NCBI GenBank assembly: GCA_028284235.1
Contig: JANQSC010000016.1
Location: 1 to 64,000 of the forward strand
Source: Opitutaceae bacterium
GTDB taxonomy: Bacteria; Verrucomicrobiota; Verrucomicrobiia; Opitutales; Opitutaceae
Direction: 5' to 3'
DNA length: 64,000 nucleotides
Made by a program: the position numbers and the translations under genes. The notes under the pieces were generated by a model. That model was not told the DNA's origin. It ran no database searches and was given only the letters and a program-made list of their open reading frames with translations. Each line of letters starts with the position of its first letter. Positions within the stretch are counted from its first letter, which is position 1. Below are positions 1 to 9,017 of this stretch, in pieces.

Positions 1-207
1 AAAATTTCGGCTTTCGATTAGAGGCATACCCGGCCGTGTCTCGCCGTAGCCCCGCAAAGTGGGGACGAAGGCGGAAGGGTATATCGAAATGAGGAAACGA
101 AATTTTGCTCTAAATTGGGCGAAGACAAGAAGACATTGGATCTATTGCACTCTCTCCAAGGGCTTCATCCGGCCTAAGATTCGACCCCCCCGGGCCGCCC
201 GATCAAA

Positions 208-1029
208 CTATATATTAATCTTATCGCTTTCAACGGGACTGACGAACCTGCCGCTCCCCTTCTTCAAATAATCGAATTCCCGCTTGAGGGAGTGCATGGC
301 TGCGATGATGTCGGCGCTGTGCAGCACCATGTTGGAACCAGCTTCGATCCAGCTCTTTTCCACGTCGAGATAGTCGGTTCCCATCACGCAATGAATGCCG
401 GCCCCCAAGCCTTTGCTACGCGCGCTCGCGATAATCTTCCGCACCGCCTCGTCGAAGATCGGATTGTCCCACTCTTCTGGAATACCGAGACTGCAAGAAA
501 GATCGTGAGGGCCAATCAACGCCCCATCCAATCCCTCAACTGAGAGAATCTCGTCGAGCTCTTCGATCGACGCCACACTCTCAATATTGGCGATCAAAAC
601 GCTATCGCCGTTCGCTTCGTTCAGATAGCGAGCAAGCTTCGGTTCCGGCGCATCGCCATTGAGCATTCCCTCCAACTTCTGGCCTTTGACGGGACGATTT
701 TTAACCGCGCCCACCAACTCCCTTACTTGCCCAGGCGACTCGATATAAGGAGCCACAATACCGCAGGCGCCACCGTCGAGAGCGATGCAAGCCAGGTACG
801 GATCCGGCCGGTAGATCCGCACGATTGGATAAAGACCGAGGGCCCGATAAGTCTGGCACATCCATGACAGTTTTTCGCGCTCAAGCGCGATATGTTCTGT
901 GTCGATGAACACGAAATCCAGTCCAAGCTTGACCACTTGTTCGGGCCAACGGGGAGATGGCGCCACAATCAAAGTGCCGTAGAGAGGTTCACCCGCTCGC
1001 AGGCGTTGAGGGAAGCTTCGCTTATTCAT
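208..1029 (-). CDS. HpcH/HpaI-type 2-oxo acid aldolase (class II)
   Basis: This 273-residue protein belongs to the HpcH/HpaI aldolase / citrate lyase family, cytoplasmic metal-dependent enzymes that cleave or form 2-keto-3-hydroxy acids. It shows the TIM-barrel landmarks of the family: FIDTEH at residues 41-46, the conserved arginine in VRIYRPD (R71), an IES segment carrying the metal-binding glutamate, and GPHDLS. I chose the ATG at 1029 because the upstream part of the open frame has no family similarity. It stands alone, with a long repeat-bearing gap upstream, so the substrate (hydroxy-oxoheptanedioate, keto-deoxy-sugar acid or other) cannot be told from context. Confidence 0.88.
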   Translation of the reverse strand: MNKRSFPQRLRAGEPLYGTLIVAPSPRWPEQVVKLGLDFVFIDTEHIALEREKLSWMCQTYRALGLYPIVRIYRPDPYLACIALDGGACGIVAPYIESPGQVRELVGAVKNRPVKGQKLEGMLNGDAPEPKLARYLNEANGDSVLIANIESVASIEELDEILSVEGLDGALIGPHDLSCSLGIPEEWDNPIFDEAVRKIIASARSKGLGAGIHCVMGTDYLDVEKSWIEAGSNMVLHSADIIAAMHSLKREFDYLKKGSGRFVSPVESDKINI

Positions 1030-1456
1030 ATAGTCTCGGCAAATCACGAAATGTGTTTTAATGTTTAACAGTTCAAAGCGTTTTGGCGTTTCGACAATGA
1101 TGGACTTCTTGCCAGAAATAGCGGGCAAGGAACGTCCAACTTTAAATGTACCACACTCATGCCTAGCGAGACAGGATAGATTCTTGGTTCCCTCACCAAA
1201 CCACGTTCCCAACTCCTACCAATGCTCCCTCAAAAATCTTCACAAGAAGACAAACCTGACCAGAAGGCCTGGACGTCTTCATGGCGACCACGACCAAAGC
1301 GCAGTTCTACCGCTTCGAAGTGGATCTCCGCTTCCACCTCCTCGACAAATAAGCCTCTATGCAGTCGGCGTCAACGCCCTCCCCTTGAACGCGTCCGTCG
1401 AAGTGGAGTTTTTGTTCGAAATTCGGTAAGCGTTTTCCGGACACGATGCGGATCAT

Positions 1457-1534
1457 GTAGGGCTGGCGCTTGCGCCACGCCGCGTAACCCAAATTCGATC
1501 TTCACTCGCGGCACAGCGCAAGCGCTGGCCCTAC
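1457..1534. repeat. Inverted pair of REP-like 28-bp repeats
   Basis: Two copies of a 28-bp repeat lie in opposite orientation at 1457-1484 and 1507-1534. Each has a GTAGGG end, a GCGCTTGCGC-like palindromic core and a CGCG end. The pair could fold into one long hairpin, as BIME-type paired REP elements do. Related copies are at 20947-20974 and 27626-27653, always between genes, with a variant at 1556-1583. Confidence 0.75.
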
Positions 1535-1555
1535 ACAGACATTCAAAGACAATCT

Positions 1556-1583
1556 GTAGGGGCGTCGCGAGCGACGCCCCTAC
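1556..1583. repeat. REP-like perfect palindrome
   Basis: This 28-bp element begins GTAGGGGCGTCGC and ends with its exact reverse complement, so it is a near-perfect palindrome able to form a stable stem-loop. The GTAGGG / CCCTAC ends match the neighbouring repeat pair. It lies just past the stop codon of the minus-strand gene ending at 1608, where the hairpin could also stabilise or end the transcript. Confidence 0.7.
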
Positions 1584-1607
1584 AATCAGAACGAATGGGG
1601 CGCTAAA

Positions 1608-2462
1608 TCAACGCGCTCCCAATCGCAACTCGGAGACGAGCCGCCGAAACCACTCCTCCTCCACAGCCGTTTTTTGACTGAGCAGATCCGAGAAGTGCTC
1701 CTTCTCCCTCATTCCTGAGCTATAAAGATCGTAGGCCCGTCGCAACGCCCGCACGTTCGACTCCATGCGGGGCGGTTCCAAGATCGCGTCCGACGCCCAA
1801 TCGCGAGGGCGATTGGTAACGCTCACTTTCATCTGCCGGTTTCCCAAGTAATCCCACAGCTGGATCGGAATCGACACGTTTTTGATATTCCCTACGCGCA
1901 GCCTTTTCACCCACTCAACATTCTGCTGCCAGCGCCACGTATTGGGGCTCGTCTTCGTTCGCGAGGTAATTCCGAGAAACCCGAGCTTCGAACGTAGTTC
2001 CTTTTCGGGTACATTCTCTCTACGAGCCCAGGAAAACAAGAAAGTCGCAATGTGACCGAAGGTGCCGCCGTAGGCGACGAGATCCGCAAAGAGCGTCAGC
2101 GACTTCCGCGAGACGATATCCTGCGGAGCGATTCCGCATTCCCGGAAATGCTCCTCGAGGGCGTCGACCGATTCCGCGCTCAGCTCGCCAATCCGCTGCA
2201 CGCTCTCGTAGCGATTCGATATGTTGAGGTGAACGAGATCTCCCGACTTGCTCGTTCCCTCGAACGCGCCGGAAAGATAGTCGAAAACACTCTCCGGCGA
2301 ACGGCCGACAAAAACCAAGTATCCATTTTGCGAGAACGACATCAATCGAGCACAGCAATCCCGCAAATCGTCGCGAAAGCCTTTGTAGGCGGGAGATCGG
2401 TCCCCCTCAATCAAGCGTCCGAGTTGCTCTTTCCTGGAAATATCCCACCGAAATGGTTTCAT
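1608..2462 (-). CDS. Conserved hypothetical protein, possible PRTase-like fold
   Basis: I do not recognise this 284-residue soluble protein with certainty. Two segments resemble phosphoribosyltransferase elements: a hydrophobic strand then FVGRSPES (51-58), and FADLVAYGGTFGHI (125-138), which recalls the PRPP loop in which acidic residues precede a glycine-threonine turn. The first acidic residues of a classic PRPP motif are incomplete, so activity is uncertain. No signal peptide or membrane segment is visible. Its start is only 9 bp from the start of the divergent rtcB gene, so at least one promoter must lie inside the other gene, or one start is wrong. A shared RNA-repair role is only a guess from position. 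Confidence 0.72.
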   Translation of the reverse strand: MKPFRWDISRKEQLGRLIEGDRSPAYKGFRDDLRDCCARLMSFSQNGYLVFVGRSPESVFDYLSGAFEGTSKSGDLVHLNISNRYESVQRIGELSAESVDALEEHFRECGIAPQDIVSRKSLTLFADLVAYGGTFGHIATFLFSWARRENVPEKELRSKLGFLGITSRTKTSPNTWRWQQNVEWVKRLRVGNIKNVSIPIQLWDYLGNRQMKVSVTNRPRDWASDAILEPPRMESNVRALRRAYDLYSSGMREKEHFSDLLSQKTAVEEEWFRRLVSELRLGAR

Positions 2463-2471
2463 AGCGACACA

Positions 2472-3693
2472 ATGACCGACTCTACTCCATCCGACGACAC
2501 CGGGTCAACGCGCGGAACGCGTCTACCCGCTCCCTACAAACAGTGGGGCGAGGATCTCGAGCCCACGTCGATCCAGCAAATGGAGAACGCCTGCCGGCTT
2601 CCGGTGGCGGAGCGCGGCGCCCTGATGACCGACGCCCATCCCGGCTATGGCCTTCCTATCGGTGGCGTGCTGGCCACCGACAACGCGGTCATTCCCTACG
2701 CTGTAGGCGTAGACATCGCCTGCCGCATGAAACTGAGCGTCTACCGATGCTCCCGTAAAGAAACTCTTGAAAGACAAAGGGCGCGGACGCTTCACCCGGG
2801 CGATCAACGAGGAGACGAAATTCGGCGTCGGCGCCTTCTTTCGCGCCCCCCGTCAGCACGACGTCATGGACCGCGACTGGAACATCTCGCCCGTCACCAA
2901 AAGCCTCAAAGACAAAGCCTGGAAACAGCTCGGCACGAGCGGCAGCGGCAACCACTTCGTCGAGTTCGGGGAAATCGAGCTCACGGATCGCTCCCTCGGG
3001 ATCGAGCCCGGTACCTACCTTGCTCTCATGAGCCACAGCGGAAGCCGCGGCGCCGGCGCCAACGTGGCGTCGCACTTTAGCTCTCTCGCGCGTTCGCTCC
3101 ATCCCGAGCTGCCTTCCGAGCTCGTACACCTGGCGTGGCTCAACTTGGATGACGAGGCGGGCCAGGAATACTGGGCCGCCATGGAACTCATGGGCGAGTA
3201 CGCCGCCGCCAATCACGCTTGTATCCATAAACACATTGCGGCGAATCTCGGCATGGAGGTCGCGATCGACATCGAGAACCATCACAATTTCGCCTGGAAG
3301 GAGACGCACGACGGGAAAGAAGTGATTGTCCACCGCAAAGGAGCCACGCCCGCGGGCGAAGGTGTGCTCGGCATCATCCCCGGTTCGATGGCCAGTCCCG
3401 CCTACGTGGTACGCGGTAAAGGCGAACCCGCGTCGCTCCACTCCGCCGCCCACGGAGCGGGACGCGTCATGAGCCGAAAGAAAGCGGCCCACGCGCTCAA
3501 GTGGAAAGACGCCAAGCAATTGCTCAACCAGAGAGGCGTCACCCTGCTTTCCGCCGGCATCGACGAAGTGCCCTCCGTCTACAAAGACATCGACACCGTC
3601 ATGGTCGCCCAAAGCGACCTCGTTGAACCCGTGGCCCGTTTCTTTCCCCGTCTCGTCAAAATGGCTCCATCCGGCGAGCGGCCCGAGGATTGA
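2472..3693 (+). pseudogene. rtcB: RtcB-family RNA ligase, split by a +1 frameshift
   Basis: RtcB joins RNA 2',3'-cyclic-phosphate or 3'-phosphate ends to 5'-OH ends using GTP and Mn2+. The first frame (from ATG 2472) encodes TDAHPGYGLPIGGVLATDN and AVGVDIACRM, with the metal-binding cysteine. The second frame continues with NEETKFGVGAFF, GSGNHFVEF, HSGSRGAG, ENHHN and the guanylylated-histidine motif SAAHGAGR. One extra C at 2744-2745 (CTACCGAT) breaks the frame; dropping it gives MKLSVYDAPVKKLL running into the second frame. All catalytic motifs survive on the two halves, so the lesion is either recent or a sequencing error. Read unshifted, the first frame ends at 3080 with nonsense after about residue 91. 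Confidence 0.9.
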
Positions 3694-3729
3694 GTCAACG
3701 ACACGCCCAAGCTCGCGCCGTCCCCTCAT

Positions 3730-4548
3730 TCAATATCGTTTCAAGTGGTTTTCGACGTACTGAATCAACTGCTCTTCCGATAGTACTTTGCTTGCCAGAG
3801 AAATCTCCGCCTTGACGATGTCTGCGACTTGCAGGTCTTCGAATTCGGAAGAGATGTACTTGGCAATATCGCTCGTAGGTCCGGAGCGAATGTCTACATG
3901 TTGCTCAATCAACTGTAGTTCCTGATCGGGGTTAATTTCAATGTTCGCGGTAAGGCGTTCGACCGCGAGTTCTGCACCTTTTCGATTTTGTTCTCTCCGC
4001 TCCTGGTATTCAGCTTCCTCCAACAAGATCCTTTGGTCTTCACTCAGTACTTCTAACAACCCATCCCTTGAAAACTGGGCGCTCGGGAACGCGTCAAGCT
4101 GGTCACTTGCCTCTTCCTCTGTTAGCAAGCCGAGCCTGCGCTTACTTGATATATTCTGTATGTCCTCCATTACCTGAAGTCTCTCTTCTAGAATCGCGAC
4201 CTGTTGCGGATCTAAAAATACAGCTTCATCAATCTTCGCGAGAAACTCTCTATTCCGCGCTCGCGCCGCATTCATACGACTTATGTGCTGCGCTTCAACA
4301 CTAGCTCGAATCGGCTCCAGTCTTTCGAGCTGCGCCTTGAGGTCTGCTATTTCCAGAAGATACTCCGAAACCGCGCCCTCAGAAAGCTGCTCCCCACCCG
4401 CCAATAGTGGTTCGTTGCGTTCGCTCAACGTATCTAGAGAGGAAGTCGAGCGACTCCCCTGCTCGCTATTCTGCGTAGGCTTCAGCATCCAGCCCAACAC
4501 AAACCCCACCCCGAGAGCAAAAACGAGACCTGCACGTACTTGGTTCAT
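3730..4548 (-). CDS. Membrane-anchored Spy/CpxP-like helical protein
   Basis: This 272-residue protein has one N-terminal hydrophobic segment (about residues 6-22), acting as an anchor or uncleaved signal, followed by a charged helical periplasmic domain. Four short motifs resemble the LTxxQ repeats of Spy/CpxP-type envelope-stress proteins: LDPQQ (112-116), LSEDQ (168-172), INPDQ (205-209) and LSEEQ (256-260). It is the last gene of the YtrA-type ABC operon and begins in an ATGA overlap with the small frame upstream. A role in sensing or buffering envelope stress fits but is inferred. It converges on rtcB with a gap of about 36 bp. Confidence 0.72.
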   Translation of the reverse strand: MNQVRAGLVFALGVGFVLGWMLKPTQNSEQGSRSTSSLDTLSERNEPLLAGGEQLSEGAVSEYLLEIADLKAQLERLEPIRASVEAQHISRMNAARARNREFLAKIDEAVFLDPQQVAILEERLQVMEDIQNISSKRRLGLLTEEEASDQLDAFPSAQFSRDGLLEVLSEDQRILLEEAEYQERREQNRKGAELAVERLTANIEINPDQELQLIEQHVDIRSGPTSDIAKYISSEFEDLQVADIVKAEISLASKVLSEEQLIQYVENHLKRY

Positions 4549-4802
4549 AGCTTATCTAGCGACTCGCCACCCCGATCGATATCGGGGGATCGCTTTGATT
4601 CTACTCCTGCCAAGAGTTTTCCATACACGACCTGATAGGAGATCTTTGTTTGCTCGTTTATACTGCGGGAGAACATTTTTGCAGAATACCTCGTTATTAG
4701 CCTGCCGAGAATTGTCTCGGCAAACCAGTAAAACTCAAGGCGATATTGATGTCTCGTTGCGGAATAGAGACCGTCCACACCACCGAATCGTGAGTCGCTC
4801 AA
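4545..4802 (-). CDS. Small hypothetical protein in the ABC operon (doubtful)
   Basis: An 85-residue frame fills the space between the permease ending at 4799 and the Spy-like gene starting at 4548, and overlaps each neighbour by 4 bp. Such double overlap is typical of coupled operon genes. Against it, the start is TTG and the protein has no recognisable domain or membrane segment. The residues around TRHQYRLEFYWFAETILGRL have a reasonable coding composition. It may instead be non-coding spacer or the remnant of a larger gene. Confidence 0.35.
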   Translation of the reverse strand: MSDSRFGGVDGLYSATRHQYRLEFYWFAETILGRLITRYSAKMFSRSINEQTKISYQVVYGKLLAGVESKRSPDIDRGGESLDKL

Positions 4803-6406
4803 AGCCGTACGTCTTCGATAACGAATTCCTTCTCCTGAAACCGAGCGATATTCTTGACGACGATCAGGAGCTCCGCGTCTTCAAGCCACTCGTCAGACAC
4901 AGCTTCGCTACGAGGGAAGGTCAACTCGTAGTGGGAAATAAACGCGTTGCGCACCCCCGTTGAATTGAACTCATTGCTCCATCCATTGGGATACAAAGCT
5001 TCCTTTCGAACAGGATTGGAAAGAAGTATATATCTTTGCTGCCCGTTTCCATTCGCTTTTTGACGCCACCAAGGAGAATTTCTATCGAGTCGCGAGTAGG
5101 TAACTGCAAGACTCGCGCTCACGGAAACTACGTTCGGCTTGATATCCAATCGCTCAATTGTTCCATAGCAATAGTCACTCGAAAAAGTGTCTCCTTCCCG
5201 GATCGTCGCCACTGCCAAGGTATCGTAACTCAACACAAGTAGCCCCACCGCTCCTTGATACGTTCCGGACATTCCGGAGTAGCGTTCAATCGAGCGTTCG
5301 GGTATGTCGAAAATTGTGAACGATGAATCCAGCTGATACCCGACCGGGCCCTTGTTCAAAAACCGAAAATCCCTATAGCGATCTTCAAAGGTGGAGGAAA
5401 TAAATGAACGCGTAGCTAGCCGGCGGTAGATCGTTCCCGTATAGGAAGGGTCGAGAACTTCGTTTCCAAAAGACAAGCGACCGTTCAACAACAGGGGCCA
5501 GGCCTCGTTCCCCGGTTCCAGTTGGACATTTTCGATTTCGGTTTTCAACAACCGCGTTAATACGCTCGCCTCGCTATGCGGGTACTTTATATAAGCTTCC
5601 TCTTCACTAGATACATCCGAAGATACTTCGAAAGCGATTGGATCGCCCTGCAGCTGAATGGGATTCACCAAGAGATTCGGTAAACGTTTCCACGTAAATA
5701 CGATGACCATCAATACGACCACACTCGCCACACCTAGGCGGACCGATTGAGTTCGCAACGCTCGAGGAAGGAATGCCACGAGCGTCCCCCAGATACCGAT
5801 CAATATGAAATCGACTTCCCGGACCATCGCGTTCTTCCAAAACTCGGACATGCGAAACCACGCGAGATCGGGAGCCCAAAGTCGATCCAGATACGACAGG
5901 ACAAGCATAGCGACAGCCGTCCCGGCTACCATTCCCGCGCACACAAACAAGCAATGCATGAACGATCGACTTATCGACGCGATTCCCACTGCAGCGAGAA
6001 CATATAACCGAGCCAGGCTCCCCTCCAAGAACACGAGTCCGCCGTTCACTCCGTAAGCCGAGGCAAACGCAATCGACCAGATCAATTCAGGGATCAGATT
6101 GATAGAGAGTATTAGTAATAGCTTCGCAACTACGACTTTCTTGATTCGAATCGGACGCGTCAGGCAAAACGCATTACTATTCGCGGTCGCATCGGTAAGA
6201 GATATCGATACTGCCAAGAGCAATCCGCCGATATGCATTCCAATCTCTATCGCGATACGAAAAACCTTGGACATCGAGTCCTCTGGAGGCAGCGACAAAA
6301 AACTCCAATCCGACCACAAGCCAACAAACGCAATGAGCAACCATCCCAGAATCGCGTACCGATTGAGAATGAAGTCCTTCTTTATCTGCGCCCAAACTAG
6401 ATCCAT
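4799..6406 (-). CDS. ABC-2 type permease with large extracytoplasmic domain
   Basis: This 535-residue membrane protein has about six hydrophobic segments in its first 240 residues, then one large soluble C-terminal domain of about 300 residues. It is a diverged paralogue of the next gene upstream (6408-8075): both begin with QIKKDFIL / QLIWKDILL-type ends, share FCLTRPIRIKK / FHQTRPISKEK and have the same layout. With the ATPase and GntR regulator it forms an exporter resembling the YtrBCDEF class, which responds to cell-wall antibiotics in Firmicutes. The transported substrate is unknown. One base separates it from its upstream partner. Confidence 0.8.
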   Translation of the reverse strand: MDLVWAQIKKDFILNRYAILGWLLIAFVGLWSDWSFLSLPPEDSMSKVFRIAIEIGMHIGGLLLAVSISLTDATANSNAFCLTRPIRIKKVVVAKLLLILSINLIPELIWSIAFASAYGVNGGLVFLEGSLARLYVLAAVGIASISRSFMHCLFVCAGMVAGTAVAMLVLSYLDRLWAPDLAWFRMSEFWKNAMVREVDFILIGIWGTLVAFLPRALRTQSVRLGVASVVVLMVIVFTWKRLPNLLVNPIQLQGDPIAFEVSSDVSSEEEAYIKYPHSEASVLTRLLKTEIENVQLEPGNEAWPLLLNGRLSFGNEVLDPSYTGTIYRRLATRSFISSTFEDRYRDFRFLNKGPVGYQLDSSFTIFDIPERSIERYSGMSGTYQGAVGLLVLSYDTLAVATIREGDTFSSDYCYGTIERLDIKPNVVSVSASLAVTYSRLDRNSPWWRQKANGNGQQRYILLSNPVRKEALYPNGWSNEFNSTGVRNAFISHYELTFPRSEAVSDEWLEDAELLIVVKNIARFQEKEFVIEDVRL

Positions 6407-6407
6407 T

Positions 6408-8075
6408 TCAAAAGACCCTCAAGTTATCGATTTCGATTTCAATCTCTCGAGCGCCCACCACGTGCTGATCGACAACTACAATCTCCGCGTCCTCGACCCA
6501 AGCGCGGTCGACCTGATCGGGAAATTCGCACAGGACATCATAACTCGTAACCGTTCGGTACTCGCTTCGGATATTCTCCACAATGAAGTTCGGGCTTTTC
6601 TCGTCCCCCAGCAACGCGTTTGGTATCAAGGCTTCTCCCCGCTTTCTGTTCACTAACAGGATTAACATCCCCCGAACTCCTCCGGCAGGTTCGATTGAAT
6701 TGCTCTCAGCGATTGGATGAAAGCGCTGCCAACTGGGACTAGCAGCGTCGATGGGCCAGCCCACATATCCCACGATCGCAGAGAAACGCAGTCGATCTTC
6801 GTAGATCACAAGATCATGGATACGACCGAAATAGTGATTCTCGACCTGTTCGATCGAATCCGTCAGCGGCAACGACAGCACTGGAACGCTCCTCAGGCGA
6901 AACACCGCGATCGTTCCCGAATAACGCCCCTCAACCGGCAGTTTCGCGCCCAACCTGCTCGCATCTATGTCCATAAAAGTGAATCTGCGTGTCGACGCCC
7001 CCAGACCGAACGTTCGCGGACCGCTTGAAGGGAGGTTCAAAAACTCTATACCCCCAAGGGACCGAGCGAAGTGATCCCATTCACGTTTCTTGCGAGCGCT
7101 CCGATAGATCCTCCGATCGTAACTCGGCACGAACACATTGCCATTCACCTCGAGGCGCCCTTTGAGCATTACCGGATACAATTGATCCCCATCCAAATCG
7201 GCATCATCAACAATGGCCTTGAAGACCGATACCTCTCGGAATTCCGTTCGACTCGTTCCCTCGTACAGCTTGGTCTTGGTTCGCCCCTCATTTGGTATGA
7301 ACGAGAGATCAGAAGGCACTTCTACGCGATAAGCGGGGCCGATAAGACTCATTCGCACCCGGTTCCCACTGAATACGAACTGTATTATTACTATAGATAC
7401 AGTTGCTAAACCAATAGAAACTAAGCTCCTTCGCTTCAAATACTGAAACGAACAAATCGCCACCGCGCAGACACTCATGAAAATCGCGTTAAGGAGCGAC
7501 CGTGTCGGACCACTCCAAAGTTCGCCGATCGACTCGTAAGCGACTCCGTTTCCTCGCACGTTCATCGCCAACAGAAAAGGAAATACAACCAACACAAGCA
7601 GAACTGCCCCGAGCCGTATCAACTGGGTCGGCGACACGGCTGTCGAACTGAGAGCTAGAGCGAAAAACAGCGGTAGTCCTGACAAAACCACCTGCGCGCA
7701 CACCACCCAAAGCGCCACTCCATAGCTGACGGCAAGCACAAGTTGGGCGAATCCCGGCACCACAATCGCCACCAGTCCGCACAGAATTGCCTTCGCCGCA
7801 AACAGCTTCTCCTTCGATATTGGCCGCGTCTGATGGAACGCGTCGGAACTGGAAACCGGATCTTGCATGCCGATGAGACACACGACCAAAACCGACAGGA
7901 CCGGCCCGATCCCTAAATAAAATTGAGTCACCTCGTGCGTTTGCGAAAGCCCGCCAGCGAAATTGAAAAGACCCCAATTGAGAACCACATAGGTTACATA
8001 GTAGACCACTAAAGCGATGAATGCCCAGCGGCAAAGGAGAATGTCCTTCCAGATCAGTTGCGCTACAATCTTCAT
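6408..8075 (-). CDS. ABC-2 type permease with large extracytoplasmic domain
   Basis: This 555-residue protein is the first permease of the operon, with about six transmembrane helices in the first 245 residues and a C-terminal soluble domain rich in beta-type sequence. The motif FHQTRPISKEKLFAAK lies in the first cytoplasmic loop, where the ATPase probably docks. It starts 4 bp after the ATPase stop, so the two are surely co-transcribed. Two non-identical permeases next to a single ATPase suggest a heterodimeric channel. Nothing in the sequence identifies the cargo. Confidence 0.82.
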   Translation of the reverse strand: MKIVAQLIWKDILLCRWAFIALVVYYVTYVVLNWGLFNFAGGLSQTHEVTQFYLGIGPVLSVLVVCLIGMQDPVSSSDAFHQTRPISKEKLFAAKAILCGLVAIVVPGFAQLVLAVSYGVALWVVCAQVVLSGLPLFFALALSSTAVSPTQLIRLGAVLLVLVVFPFLLAMNVRGNGVAYESIGELWSGPTRSLLNAIFMSVCAVAICSFQYLKRRSLVSIGLATVSIVIIQFVFSGNRVRMSLIGPAYRVEVPSDLSFIPNEGRTKTKLYEGTSRTEFREVSVFKAIVDDADLDGDQLYPVMLKGRLEVNGNVFVPSYDRRIYRSARKKREWDHFARSLGGIEFLNLPSSGPRTFGLGASTRRFTFMDIDASRLGAKLPVEGRYSGTIAVFRLRSVPVLSLPLTDSIEQVENHYFGRIHDLVIYEDRLRFSAIVGYVGWPIDAASPSWQRFHPIAESNSIEPAGGVRGMLILLVNRKRGEALIPNALLGDEKSPNFIVENIRSEYRTVTSYDVLCEFPDQVDRAWVEDAEIVVVDQHVVGAREIEIEIDNLRVF

Positions 8076-8079
8076 CGTA

Positions 8080-9012
8080 TCACGAAGTCAATGACATTCT
8101 CCGATCGATTGACGCCCCTTTGAGCACAGACTTCACAATCTCCCGCAATGATACGGACACAGCGGTAATCTGATTCGCATCGGGATAAACCGCTTTGATT
8201 TCGCTTTCAATTCGCTCCCCATCGTACGCGTTGTGCATGAACGAGAAACACCCGTCTTTCGCTTGCATTTGACGCCAATTGGTTGGCGCCGCGCCAGACG
8301 CCTCAATTCCAGACGCATAGAAACTCACCTTTTTGTAGCGCTCGAGCAATCGATCGATCTGCTCATTCACTAACAAGACCCCATTGTCGACAATGCCGAT
8401 GTGATCCGCCAGTTTCTCAATCTCGTCTATATCGTGGGACGACACCAGAATGGACCATTCTTCCTGCTGGGTGACCTCTAGAATCCCGTCGATCAAATCG
8501 TCGCGCATCAAAGGGTCGAGCCCGCTAAACGGCTCGTCTAGAACGAGTAGCTTCGGGTGATACGCCAACGACACCGTAAGCGCGGCCTTGATACGCATCC
8601 CCCGCGAAAGCTGACTGATCTTCTTGTCCAAAGGCAATTCGAAGAATTGCAACAGGCGGTCGCAATACGCGTCGTCCCATCCGGGATAAAGCGCGCGGCA
8701 AAAATCGACCAACTGCTTCACTGTCAAACCTCCCGGAATCTGCTGGCTTTCCGAAACATAGCCGATCTGCCGCAGCTCGTCCTCGCCAAGATTCCGAGAA
8801 GACGTACCCAACACCGAACTTGAGCCGCTTACGGGCGTCAGAATATTCAACAACGTCTTGATGGTCGTCGTCTTACCCGCCCCGTTCGCCCCGAGCAGCG
8901 CATAGGCGGACCCCTTCGGCACCGAGAATGACAAACCACTCACGACTTCGGTTTTCCCATACGCGCAGGTTAAACCCTGCGCCTCAATAACGGATTCAGT
9001 ATTCGATTCCAT
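8080..9012 (-). CDS. ABC transporter ATP-binding protein
   Basis: This 310-residue ABC ATPase carries Walker A GANGAGKTT, a variant signature LSRGMRIKAAL, Walker B LLVLDEPFSGLD and the switch histidine in SSHD. The C-terminal ~80 residues form an accessory domain, as in antibiotic-resistance exporters such as BcrA or YtrB. I prefer the ATG at 9012, which is preceded by AGGAAC, over the ATG at 9027; that ribosome site overlaps the stop codon of the GntR gene, so the two are coupled. It should energise the two permeases downstream. Repression by the GntR protein is likely. Confidence 0.88.
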   Translation of the reverse strand: MESNTESVIEAQGLTCAYGKTEVVSGLSFSVPKGSAYALLGANGAGKTTTIKTLLNILTPVSGSSSVLGTSSRNLGEDELRQIGYVSESQQIPGGLTVKQLVDFCRALYPGWDDAYCDRLLQFFELPLDKKISQLSRGMRIKAALTVSLAYHPKLLVLDEPFSGLDPLMRDDLIDGILEVTQQEEWSILVSSHDIDEIEKLADHIGIVDNGVLLVNEQIDRLLERYKKVSFYASGIEASGAAPTNWRQMQAKDGCFSFMHNAYDGERIESEIKAVYPDANQITAVSVSLREIVKSVLKGASIDRRMSLTS

Positions 9013-9017
9013 AGTTC

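Larger units (their letters stand above)
1030..1607. other. Intergenic region with REP-like palindromes
   Basis: This 578-bp gap lies upstream of the aldolase gene and downstream of the PRTase-like gene, both on the minus strand. I see no convincing gene in it; the short open frames here have biased, repeat-derived compositions. Its right half carries three copies of a 28-bp palindromic repeat, listed separately. The aldolase promoter should lie in its left part, close to 1030-1120, but I cannot assign clear -35 and -10 boxes. Confidence 0.6.

Noticed and set aside
59..271. 70-codon plus-strand frame at the left edge
   Set aside because: It overlaps the end of the aldolase gene, has no domain, and lies over hairpin-type repeat sequence.
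2689..3729. 346-codon minus-strand frame opposite rtcB
   Set aside because: It is antisense to a gene with clear RtcB motifs and has the biased composition of a GC-rich shadow.
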